IMG/VR virus record: IMGVR_UViG_3300027782_000441
Coordinates: 1 to 20,752 of that record
DNA length: 20,752 bases
DNA from: a virus
Reading direction: 5' to 3' (one strand)
Part shown: piece after piece, positions 13,711 through 20,317 of the stretch
Layout of the letters: the number at the start of each line of letters is the position of its first letter
How positions within the stretch are numbered: position 1 is the stretch's first letter
Program-made: the position numbers and the translations under genes
The notes under the pieces: model-generated
Database searches by the model: none
Told to the model about the DNA's origin: nothing
The model's input: only the letters and a program-made list of their open reading frames with translations

Positions 13711-14625
13711 TCATTTCTTGACATACGTCAGCATCGTGCCAACGGATGTCCCCATTGCTGCAGCGGTATCATTCATATCTTTTAGAGGTGGTGCGTCCTT
13801 GTATTTCTCGGTCAGAAAAATATGCCTCAACATCGACGTGCTAATGGGCTTTTCAAAGAATGAGTTTAATAGCTTTGGCATATTGCTTGCTAGAAAGGGA
13901 CCCGTCTGGGAGAAGTTCATGAGTAGATGGTCGTGGGGATTGAGGGTCTTCCAACCAAGGATAATCTTCGCGAGCTTTGGTGGGCACGAAATAGTTTGTT
14001 GCCCATACTTCCCTGCCGTTTTGAATGTATTGAATATTAAGAACGGCTTACGCTTCACGAACTTCAAAAAGTTGTCCTTGGACTCGTCTGCATTCGCGAT
14101 TTTAAAGGCCGTCCAATCGAGGGTACGGCGGGGTTCAATGAGTAGCATACACGACAACAACACATACGTTTGAACGCGGAAGAACTCCTGAGCCGTCAAC
14201 TTGTCTTTCTCCATTAACGGTAGAGCCGTCTTCTCCCAGTCATGGTACTTCTTCATGACTTCCTTCCAGGGAATCATACCCTCCTTCTGCTTGTCGTTCT
14301 GCTTCTGTTCTGCGGCTACCTCCATACATTTCGGAACGTCCTCTTTCATAACCTTACGGAACGCATCAAGGGCTTTCTCCGCCGCCTTGTCCTTTTCAAT
14401 AAATACCACAAAGGAAGACAAACGCGTCTTTCTGACGTTGGGGGTATTCTCCTTCAACGACTCAATGATATCGCCGTAATTCTCGATGACAGCTTCGGTT
14501 GTTTCGTTGATTGCTAGTTGTTTGCAGACAGTACGAATCACACTCTCATAGGTACGCAGGGAACCCTCTGATAGCTTGGGGCGATTGGCCTTCAGGACCT
14601 CTTTGATAGTTGGTGGTGGCATCAT
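13711..14625 (-). CDS. Tyrosine recombinase / integrase
   Basis: 304 residues. The N-terminal SAM-like helical region (residues ~10-100, SEGSLRTYESVIRTVCKQLA) precedes a catalytic domain with box-I Arg in LLIEPRRTLDW (R166/R167) and a Lys in FNTFKTAGKYG (K202 or K206). Box II is STSMLRHIF (R267, H268), followed by MGTSVGTMLTYVKK with the nucleophile Tyr301. The usual first His of box II is Ser264, and the usual His/Trp of the 'GH' motif is Thr293, so the site is non-canonical. The enzyme would join the viral genome to a host or helper genome, or resolve multimers. It ends beside the quasi-palindrome at 13365-13675, a likely substrate. ATAACTAGA abuts the start. Confidence 0.8.
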   Translation of the reverse strand: MMPPPTIKEVLKANRPKLSEGSLRTYESVIRTVCKQLAINETTEAVIENYGDIIESLKENTPNVRKTRLSSFVVFIEKDKAAEKALDAFRKVMKEDVPKCMEVAAEQKQNDKQKEGMIPWKEVMKKYHDWEKTALPLMEKDKLTAQEFFRVQTYVLLSCMLLIEPRRTLDWTAFKIANADESKDNFLKFVKRKPFLIFNTFKTAGKYGQQTISCPPKLAKIILGWKTLNPHDHLLMNFSQTGPFLASNMPKLLNSFFEKPISTSMLRHIFLTEKYKDAPPLKDMNDTAAAMGTSVGTMLTYVKK

Positions 14626-14689
14626 TCTAGTTATACCGTAGTTTTTTATTTTAAACTGAACCTAAAATCTACAAAATAATAATTTCATA
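14626..14689. promoter_or_regulatory. Divergent promoter region, recombinase / basic protein
   Basis: 64 AT-rich bases between divergent starts. Toward the recombinase it reads GGTATAACTAGA before ATG; toward the plus gene it reads AATAATAATTTCATA before ATG. No AAAATTGA word is present. Confidence 0.4.
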
Positions 14690-15025
14690 ATGAAGCAATA
14701 CGCGTCCAGTTATTACCAGCGGAATCGAGAGAAATGCATCGCACGCCAGATGGAACATCATAGGAAGAATAGGGAACGCTACCTAGAATACATGCGGTCC
14801 TACAATGGCCTTTACTGGCTGCTGAACAAACCTGAGCCGAAACTGAAGGCTCCGAAGAAAGTAAAAGAACCCAGACCACCTAAAGAATCCAGAGCTCCGA
14901 AGCCCGCTAAAGTTCCAAAGAAGAAACCGCAACAGAGACCTCCAAAGAAAGAAGAGTGGTTTGTTGTCCCAGAGCCAGTGTACCCTATGAAGATAGAACG
15001 TGGAAACTTCATACTAGAGTTTTAG
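14690..15025 (+). CDS. Small basic protein with GNFILEF tail
   Basis: 111 residues. The N-terminal part, YYQRNREKCIARQMEHHRKN, RERYLEYMRSYN and YWLLN, resembles the Tyr/Lys/Glu repeat helices that accompany GIY-YIG nucleases in giant viruses. A Lys/Pro stretch (residues ~44-90) follows, then VYPMKIERGNFILEF at the C-terminus. The protein at 18458-18724 has the same plan: a basic helix, Lys/Pro, then a tail KLVIETGTFELSFD. The shared 'I-E-x-G-x-F-x-L-x-F' end suggests a common partner. Probably DNA-binding or virion-packaged; no family assigned. Its stop overlaps that of the methyltransferase by four bases. Confidence 0.65.
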   Translation: MKQYASSYYQRNREKCIARQMEHHRKNRERYLEYMRSYNGLYWLLNKPEPKLKAPKKVKEPRPPKESRAPKPAKVPKKKPQQRPPKKEEWFVVPEPVYPMKIERGNFILEF

Positions 15026-15756
15026 AGGGCATTCAACCGTTCCACAGCCTTCTCAAAGAATGCATCATTCATCTCAATACCAATGGCGTTGCGTCCCGTG
15101 GTATAGGCGGTAAATACCGAATTGCCTGAGCCAAAGGTGGGGTCAAGGACAGTACCCCCCACAGGACAGTAGCGTTCAATGAGCCATTTGTAAAGGTCCA
15201 CTGGTTTCTGGGTGGGGTGGTTATTCTTTCTGCCCTGTTCATTTCTCACATCCACAACCGATACCACACACCGTTTACTCCCATTACCACCAGAGGAAGT
15301 TCGCTTCTGGTCGTATTGGGTATTATGGAGACTCTTACGCACAATTTCCGCATATGGCTTTTTATCTGTTTCAATATCAACCCGATTGTAAAATGCTCCC
15401 GCCTTGCTAAAGACATAAATCATTTCGTGTGAACGCATCGGCATTTTATTTGCTGTTAGAAACGATACACCCTGCTGTTTACTCCATACCAGGTCATAGC
15501 GAAACTCGGTAGGATTACTTTTGATAAGTTCATATCCAAACTTCGTAGTGCAGAAGTGGATACAGGGCGTATGCTCGTTCTTACGAATGCGTTTGACTTC
15601 CTTCCAGAACTCTTCCAGGTTTATTTTAACATCCCACTGACAACCACCCACTAAACACCCATACGGTAAATCGCATATAATTAAATCACATTCTGCTGCC
15701 GGAAGTTCCTTCATAATCTCTAGACAATCGCCGTGGTACAAAGTTAATTCCACCAT
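15022..15756 (-). CDS. DNA adenine-N6 / cytosine-N4 methyltransferase (beta-type order)
   Basis: 244 residues. The catalytic motif IV is DLIICDLPYG (residues 24-33), with Leu in place of the usual second residue of DPPY. It lies near the N-terminus. Near the C-terminus, NNHPTQKPVDLYKWLIERY leads to the S-adenosylmethionine-binding motif VLDPTFGSGNS and then AIGIEMND. The order IV before I is that of beta-class amino-methyltransferases. It would modify viral DNA, for protection from a restriction-like nuclease or for regulation. No obvious target-recognition domain beyond ~100 variable residues, and no adjacent endonuclease. GATAGAATAG abuts the start. A divergent 67-base region separates it from the gene at 15824. 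Confidence 0.88.
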   Translation of the reverse strand: MVELTLYHGDCLEIMKELPAAECDLIICDLPYGCLVGGCQWDVKINLEEFWKEVKRIRKNEHTPCIHFCTTKFGYELIKSNPTEFRYDLVWSKQQGVSFLTANKMPMRSHEMIYVFSKAGAFYNRVDIETDKKPYAEIVRKSLHNTQYDQKRTSSGGNGSKRCVVSVVDVRNEQGRKNNHPTQKPVDLYKWLIERYCPVGGTVLDPTFGSGNSVFTAYTTGRNAIGIEMNDAFFEKAVERLNAL

Positions 15757-15823
15757 CTATTCTATCGTTGGATTTATAGGGTGTGTATCAATCGCAGTAA
15801 ATTAAAATCATTGTTATAGTATA
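15757..15823. promoter_or_regulatory. Divergent late-type promoter region
   Basis: 67 AT-rich bases. Toward the methyltransferase the complement reads CGATAGAATAG before ATG; toward the plus gene it reads GTTATAGTATA directly before ATG. Both are strong matches to the start-proximal TATA(G) signal. Confidence 0.5.
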
Positions 15824-17131
15824 ATGCGTTGGATAGATGCACTAAAGGAATGGAACAAAGGCTCTCCGACGTGGTGCATTGCTCGCAAAGGAACGAAGGC
15901 GTACGATGAGGTCAGGGCCATTATGGCTGGTAAAAAAATTGAAGCGGCTGCGGAGCCGAGAGCAGAGGCGAAACCAATGGCACAGGGAATTGATATACGA
16001 GAAGTTAAAAGGAAGCGAAAGCAGAAGGCGAAGTTGGAAGAGCTCAAACAATCGGCTAAGGATGTGGTCGCGTCGGCGATGGCCTCTATCCCAGCCGCTG
16101 CACCACGAAAGGACATGATGCCAAGTATCATGGGCAGTATCGCGGACATTGCGAAGAGGGCCAGGGCGAGACCTGTTGCGATTCCGCCAGTTGTTGCGGA
16201 GAAGCAGAATACATCCAAGACAGAACTGGAAGAAGAACTCGATGTTGGATTCGTCTACAAGCCCACGGGTCGTCGTATGGAGCAGAGCATCTTTGAGGAT
16301 ATCGTTCGTATGGCGGGTGAGATGGAACGTGCAGAGGACAAAGAAACATCGAATGGTAAACTCGAACAAGCTGTCCCACGCGTGGTTAAACAATTAAAAG
16401 TTGGAGATACACTGTGTATGTGGTACAAGAAATCATACATCCAGGGTGGAATGAAAGGGCCGGGCAGTGCGTCGGAAAGCAGTGTCTGGGCCAACTCGAT
16501 AGAGGAGGAGAGAGCGGGTACATACGGGATTCTGCCGGCTTTTTATAAGATTAAATCAATTCATAATAATCATTCAACATTTAGAGTGGAATCGGGGATG
16601 GGGGAAGAAATATTACGACTGCAGATTTATCGTGAAAGAACTACTGAATATATTGACCCATACAAGTATTCATACGTTCTTACTGACCAATGGCCCCATT
16701 CAGAACCAAGTAGAATATATGTTCCAACGAAAATCAATGCAACCCCTTATCAAGCTAGTGAAGCGTTCGTTAATTGGAATGAGCAACTTGAAAAAGAGGG
16801 CTGGTTTGGTCCACGCATGGCGATGCTATATGATGATATGAAGGAACAACACCGTACCGCACGGGAAGAAATGCATCGCACACGCAATGAAGCAAGCCGT
16901 AAAGAACGGGAAGATGAAGACGAACGCAACCGGAACAAAAAAGAAACAAAAAAGAAAGTGGTTGTATCGATGATAGAAGAAGTGGGTGGGGATATTCAAA
17001 AACTAAAGAAAGATGATTTAGGTAAAATCTTTAACGAAATACAAAGATACAATAATCCATACGGATACAGGAATAAAACACTACCAACTAAACAGAGTAT
17101 GATAGAACAAATTCGTTCGTTTATACAATAA
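15824..17131 (+). CDS. Large unknown protein with viral 'WNKG..WCI.RKGT' N-terminal domain
   Basis: 435 residues. The first ~35 residues (MRWIDALKEWNKGSPTWCIA then RKGTKAYDEVRAIM) form a small module that I recognise from giant-virus and polinton-like proteins, where it stands alone or at the end of longer proteins. An Ala/Lys/Arg-rich linker follows. The centre (~150-330) is a globular domain (VGDTLCMWYKKSYIQGGMKG, then TYGILPAFYKIKSIHN). Then comes a charged coiled coil (~345-390, Arg/Glu/Lys) and a C-terminal helical domain (DIQKLKKDDLGKIFNEIQRY), possibly SAP-like. No polymerase, helicase or nuclease motif is visible. As the largest non-structural gene it is a candidate replication or packaging organiser. 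The start is marked by TATAGTATA. Confidence 0.7.
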   Translation: MRWIDALKEWNKGSPTWCIARKGTKAYDEVRAIMAGKKIEAAAEPRAEAKPMAQGIDIREVKRKRKQKAKLEELKQSAKDVVASAMASIPAAAPRKDMMPSIMGSIADIAKRARARPVAIPPVVAEKQNTSKTELEEELDVGFVYKPTGRRMEQSIFEDIVRMAGEMERAEDKETSNGKLEQAVPRVVKQLKVGDTLCMWYKKSYIQGGMKGPGSASESSVWANSIEEERAGTYGILPAFYKIKSIHNNHSTFRVESGMGEEILRLQIYRERTTEYIDPYKYSYVLTDQWPHSEPSRIYVPTKINATPYQASEAFVNWNEQLEKEGWFGPRMAMLYDDMKEQHRTAREEMHRTRNEASRKEREDEDERNRNKKETKKKVVVSMIEEVGGDIQKLKKDDLGKIFNEIQRYNNPYGYRNKTLPTKQSMIEQIRSFIQ

Positions 17132-17170
17132 GTTTATGAACCCAACGAATTACCATTAGAAATAAAATAG

Positions 17171-17189
17171 ACCCAGTCGTCAATTGGGT
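17171..17189 (+). terminator. Hairpin downstream of the 435-residue gene
   Basis: ACCCA (17171-17175) pairs with TGGGT (17185-17189) over a 9-base loop, followed by AATAAAAAAAG. It lies 40 bases after the stop at 17131. Mimivirus-like transcripts end at hairpins, so a 3'-end signal is plausible, though the stem is only 5 bp. Confidence 0.35.
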
Positions 17190-17240
17190 AATAAAAAAAG
17201 TCGTGATGGGTGCACCACGAAAATTTGAGAGAGCCGTGAA

Positions 17241-17454
17241 AACTGCGAAATAGTCCGCTTAAAAGTCTGGTTTATAGTGTAAACTAGTGAAAATCTAGTT
17301 TTTAGTGTGAAAATATATAAAGCGGATTTAATGCGGACTAATAATCATGATTATTAGTTTAGTTTATGCTGTTTTAATATATAAACTAGATATAAAGCGG
17401 ATATTTTCTAGTTTATACTGATAACCAAACTATTAACCAGACTATTTCGCAGTT
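17241..17454. repeat. 214-bp quasi-palindrome centred on a perfect 22-bp palindrome
   Basis: The centre, 17337-17358, is a perfect palindrome (core AATAATCATGATTATT). The arms 17241-17347 and 17348-17454 pair in exact register with no gap; my manual count is 72 of 107, with the outermost 15 bases (AACTGCGAAATAGTC) perfect. Inside are two direct copies of ATAAAGCGGAT (17317-17327, 17392-17402) and several TAAACTAG / CTAGTTTA words. The gap 17132-17574 shows no gene. Candidates: replication origin, concatemer or telomere junction, or a regulatory cruciform upstream of the gene at 17575. Confidence 0.85.
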
Positions 17455-17462
17455 ATCGCAGC

Positions 17463-17489
17463 GATTTCTTCTTAGCGTAAGGAGAAATC
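17463..17489. repeat. 12-bp stem hairpin beside the quasi-palindrome
   Basis: GATTTCTTCTTA (17463-17474) pairs with TAAGGAGAAATC (17478-17489) over the loop GCG, with one T-G wobble. Part of the arm recurs at 17514 (CGCTAAGGAGAA). It lies nine bases outside the large quasi-palindrome. Confidence 0.7.
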
Positions 17490-17574
17490 TATAAATATTA
17501 TTTGAGTTCATGGGACGCTAAGGAGAATCCAGTCGCAGTATCATTTGAAATTATTTTCTTTACATTAGTATAAC

Positions 17575-18060
17575 ATGAGTCTACTCCAGAGTGTGTACGC
17601 TCCTATGCCACCAGTGCTTGCCCCCGATGAGAAAGTGGAAGAGAAAGAAGAGGTTCCGAAGTCCAAGATTTTAGTCGTTCACTCTAAGGACGTGTCCAAA
17701 GAAGAACTTGGGCTGTTCAAGTTTCACGGTCGCTACCTGCAGTGGGACGACCGCTTCCTTAACATTGATTTTGATAAGTTGCCTCCGCACGATTATCTCT
17801 TCGTGGATATGAGAGAGAAGAATGCTCGCCATGCCCTTGGTTCGGTCAATCATCTTCAATACAGCGTGGTATGTTATGTCCCGTGGTATCACAAGTCGGA
17901 GAAGTTCATTGACCAGTTATCTGCTATCGCAACAAGTAAGTTCCCTTTGCGTGCGGTTAGCAAAGAGGATTTTGACAGGCAACTCCTAAACGAACGTCTG
18001 CAGTCGCCATCACTGGCTCGCTCTTTTTTGAGTCTGTTCCTACCCTGCTTATCCGCATAA
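17575..18060 (+). CDS. Unknown protein, probably extended by -1 frameshift to 18179
   Basis: 161 residues in the zero frame. After a Pro/Glu/Lys-rich start (to ~residue 30) comes an alpha/beta region: KILVVHSKDVSKEELGLFKF, then HDYLFVDMREKNARHAL, then LQYSVVCYVPWYHKSEKF and FDRQLLNERLQSPS. Similar 'YL..D.R.K..R' proteins occur in virophages and polinton-like viruses, with unknown function. The zero frame ends soon after a run of six T (18024-18029). In the -1 frame the reading continues for 49 codons to TAG 18177-18179, adding IIKWVGNTIWDYAKSIIFAE and a hydrophobic end ITLPPLLITAILWI. The extended product (~201 residues) would carry a C-terminal membrane segment. TTAGTATAAC precedes the ATG. 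Confidence 0.65.
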   Translation: MSLLQSVYAPMPPVLAPDEKVEEKEEVPKSKILVVHSKDVSKEELGLFKFHGRYLQWDDRFLNIDFDKLPPHDYLFVDMREKNARHALGSVNHLQYSVVCYVPWYHKSEKFIDQLSAIATSKFPLRAVSKEDFDRQLLNERLQSPSLARSFLSLFLPCLSA

Positions 18061-18179
18061 TCAAGTGGGTGGGAAATACAATATGGGATTATGCTAAGAG
18101 TATTATTTTTGCCGAAATACTATCTTCACTAAAGATTACGCTTCCACCACTTTTGATTACGGCAATTCTCTGGATATAG
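18024..18179 (+). other. Slippery heptamer T TTT TTG and -1 frame extension
   Basis: 18024-18030 read T TTT TTG in phase with the zero frame (codons TTT, TTG), matching the X XXY YYZ rule for -1 slippage. The -1 frame is open from 17976 to 18176 with no ATG, so it can only be reached by shifting or through a sequence error. It closes at TAG 18177-18179, five bases before the next ATG at 18185, which fits the spacing of this genome far better than the zero-frame stop at 18060. Confidence 0.55.
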
Positions 18180-18184
18180 TATAG

Positions 18185-18457
18185 ATGTATACTATATCAC
18201 CATACACCCAGCGTCAGGCAAAGAAGCTTGGAGTTATGATTCACCCTAGCACAACTCCTGGTAAAAAGATTGATGTATACGCTGGGAAGAAACTGGCATC
18301 GATAGGCGACACCTCCTATGGCGATTACCCCACGTTCTTACGAGACAAGGGGAAAGCGTTTGCAGATGAAAGAAAAAGACTGTATCATATTCGCCATAAG
18401 AAAGACGAACAGCAGAAGGGAACCCCTGGGTACTATGCTTCGCGTCTTCTATGGTAG
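18185..18457 (+). CDS. Small conserved viral protein (YTQRQAKKLGV...GTPGYYA family)
   Basis: 90 residues: YTISPYTQRQAKKLGVMIHP, then GKKIDVYAGKKLASIGDTSY, GDYPTFL, and GTPGYYASRLLW at the end. I recognise the overall pattern (Y...A..LGV.I.PS...KKIDV...G..I.SIGD..Y.DYP..L......A..RR..Y..RH...GTPGYYA..LLW) from small uncharacterised proteins of phycodnavirus/mimivirus-type viruses and their satellites. It is basic and compact, probably nucleic-acid-binding, with function unknown. The start directly follows GATATAGTATAG. It ends back to back with the minus-strand gene at 18458. Confidence 0.8.
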   Translation: MYTISPYTQRQAKKLGVMIHPSTTPGKKIDVYAGKKLASIGDTSYGDYPTFLRDKGKAFADERKRLYHIRHKKDEQQKGTPGYYASRLLW

Positions 18458-18724
18458 TTAATCAAATGATAGTTCAAAGGTACCCGTCTCAATTACCAGT
18501 TTTGTTGGGCCAGGGGCTTTTTTAGTTGAACGAGATTTCCTCTTGTATTCTCTATCGTATACCCGACGCTTATCTTTCTGTTCCTTCTTAATGGCATTCT
18601 CTTTCTTCTGGATAGCCTCAATGACTTCTGCGTTTTCAGGGTCTTTATGAAAATCTGCCATATACTTATAGAGGCGTATATAATCTTTGATGTATTCCGG
18701 ACGCTTGGATATTGGCGAACTCAT
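18458..18724 (-). CDS. Small basic protein with GTFELSF tail
   Basis: 88 residues: an N-terminal helix (RPEYIKDYIRLYKYMADFHK), a very basic helix (NAIKKEQKDKRRVYDREYKR), a Lys/Pro linker, then KLVIETGTFELSFD. The plan and tail match the 111-residue protein at 14690-15025, so the two are probably distant relatives or share a binding partner. It may be a DNA-condensing or virion core protein. The upstream motif CATATAGATA is about 23 bases from the ATG. Its stop abuts the stop of the plus-strand gene at 18185-18457. Confidence 0.62.
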   Translation of the reverse strand: MSSPISKRPEYIKDYIRLYKYMADFHKDPENAEVIEAIQKKENAIKKEQKDKRRVYDREYKRKSRSTKKAPGPTKLVIETGTFELSFD

Positions 18725-18775
18725 CGGTGCCGTAATCCTCGGTATCTATATGATGAGTGTCTTTGGTTCACTTTC

Positions 18776-19522
18776 CTAAAACGCAGTTAGCATACCACCG
18801 CGGGCCATCTTACGTTCCGATACAGGAATCGTCTGCTGTTGTCCCGATGACCCATACGTTAACATTTCCTTCTCTGGTCTGCGTCCTGGACCAGCACTTG
18901 CGACGCGTGCTCCAATGCCATCCATGTCGGGTAGGTCTGGCTCTTTCTCATCAAACATCTGGTCCACGCCCATAATCGATGGCGGGGCCGATGGTGCAGA
19001 GATTCGGTTCGCCATAATACCAATCGCACTCTGTGAACTCTCTACTGCCCGTCTCAATGCCGAACTTGTCATGGCTAGGCGGGCGATGTCTCCCTGAAAT
19101 GGAAGTTTAGAAAGAACGGGCTGATTCACGAGTGGCATTGCATTTGGATTCGTAGAAGGAACGATACGCTTGGATGGAGTCAAATCCGACTGGATACCAG
19201 CGGGGTTCACGACTTGGAGAATATCATCGCGTTTATCCTGCTGTTGACGATTGGCACCCGCAACAAAGTAAGGGTGCGTCATAGGGACTGCAGAAGACGG
19301 GGCAACACCATAGGAACCCGATGCCAATGGACGCGGAATATCAGCAAACATGTTGCCCGGACCGGCTAGTCGGCGGAACTCGCCTGGATTTACACGTGGG
19401 AGCTGACTGTCAGGACGCAGGCGAACCGTGTCGCCCACGTGTACATTGACCTTCACGGACTGACTCATTGCCGAACGACGGCCCTTGCGTTTCTTACCAC
19501 CACGCTTCATCATCTCGGTCAT
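18776..19522 (-). CDS. Basic, disordered GG-motif virion protein candidate
   Basis: 248 residues. A very basic start (MMKRGGKKRKGRRSAMSQSV) leads into VKVNVHVGDTVRLRPDSQLP, then a long Pro/Ser/Gln-rich region of low complexity, and a C-terminus IPVSERKMARGGMLTAF. The N-terminal Arg/Lys patch followed by 'SVKVNVHVGD' is reminiscent of positively charged minor virion proteins in giant viruses. The terminal MARGGM...F repeats the motif of the 258-residue protein at 8651-9427. It lies directly downstream of the packaging ATPase on the same strand. Likely a DNA-contacting capsid-interior protein. ACTAGTATA abuts the ATG. Confidence 0.62.
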   Translation of the reverse strand: MTEMMKRGGKKRKGRRSAMSQSVKVNVHVGDTVRLRPDSQLPRVNPGEFRRLAGPGNMFADIPRPLASGSYGVAPSSAVPMTHPYFVAGANRQQQDKRDDILQVVNPAGIQSDLTPSKRIVPSTNPNAMPLVNQPVLSKLPFQGDIARLAMTSSALRRAVESSQSAIGIMANRISAPSAPPSIMGVDQMFDEKEPDLPDMDGIGARVASAGPGRRPEKEMLTYGSSGQQQTIPVSERKMARGGMLTAF

Positions 19523-19539
19523 TATACTAGTGTAGAAGA

Positions 19540-20271
19540 TTATTCTTTACAACGATATTCAATCGGGTCGAATCTACGGAAGTACCGTATAGGTTGCGTG
19601 TAGGTATTCACAAAGAGAAAGCTATAAGGCTCTGCCGTGGCGAAGTCGTATAGCTTCCTTAACTTATGCTCATTTGTCCCAACCTCTTTTACGAACGAAT
19701 CCAGTTCGGCCTGATTCTCCGTATGGAAGAACATGATGCAGTCCAGATTGGAACGGATAAGGGTGGGCATGTATGAGTTGTACTTTTGCAGCAAATAGAT
19801 ATTCGTGATTTTTTGGTGTCTATTCTGTGTGGCGAGTTTGGTAATCAGATTGGCGTTTTTGGATTTGATTAAGTGAATGCAGTCATCATAGATAATGCAA
19901 TAGTTTGGTTTACCCCTACGCTTCTTACGAGTATGCCTGTCGGAGTAGGCTTCGCATTTCGCCATGATATCCTCTAAGACTTGATTGTTTAGCGTATCAT
20001 AGTACTGGTCGCCGATATCGTCGATGAGCGGTTTCATCTTATCGTCCGACATTGCAGTGGGTGATACCAAAAATAAAAGGTCAAAATGTTTATAGTAGGG
20101 ACTCTCCTTCTTCATTATCATATTCAGAAGGAGATTACTCTTACCACAGCCCTTACGACCAAAAATACCAATATTGCAGGGCTTCAGTGGAAGTGGAGAT
20201 TTTGTATCCGTACATACTTGTGTGTCATACGGAGCTAATGCCAGCGTGAGAGCTGTCGAGTGAACTTCCAT
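19540..20271 (-). CDS. A32-type genome packaging ATPase (FtsK/HerA superfamily)
   Basis: 243 residues. Walker A is NIGIFGRKGCGKSNLLLNMI (GRKGCGKS at 38-45) and Walker B is YCIIYDDCIH (124-133). It is followed by ITNIYLLQKYNSYMPTLIRS, where the Gln and the 'P..IR.N' segment are typical of A32/PRD1 P9-like packaging ATPases. Length matches virophage and polinton-like versions. It pumps viral DNA into preformed capsids at a capsid vertex. Its first 47 bases overlap the 3' end of the GIY-YIG gene in another frame. Seventeen bases separate its stop from the start of the next minus-strand gene at 19522. This is the strongest marker that the window is a double jelly-roll virus. Confidence 0.9.
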   Translation of the reverse strand: MEVHSTALTLALAPYDTQVCTDTKSPLPLKPCNIGIFGRKGCGKSNLLLNMIMKKESPYYKHFDLLFLVSPTAMSDDKMKPLIDDIGDQYYDTLNNQVLEDIMAKCEAYSDRHTRKKRRGKPNYCIIYDDCIHLIKSKNANLITKLATQNRHQKITNIYLLQKYNSYMPTLIRSNLDCIMFFHTENQAELDSFVKEVGTNEHKLRKLYDFATAEPYSFLFVNTYTQPIRYFRRFDPIEYRCKE

Positions 20272-20317
20272 TTAGTAAGGACGCAGATTCTTTTTTGGCT
20301 TTGTATTGTTCGCGGAG
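20209..20317. repeat. Terminal direct repeat, outer part (copy 2)
   Basis: Identical to 1-109. It spans the 5' end of the ATPase and the overlapping 3' end of GIY-YIG allele B. Confidence 0.95.

Noticed and set aside
15935-15942. AAAATTGA inside the 435-residue gene (others at 4725-4732 and 12426-12433)
   Set aside because: Within coding sequence and not followed by a gene start at a suitable distance; expected by chance in AT-rich DNA.
15842-16393. 183-codon minus-strand frame
   Set aside because: Antisense shadow of the 435-residue gene; no promoter motif and an implausible Arg/Ser/His composition.
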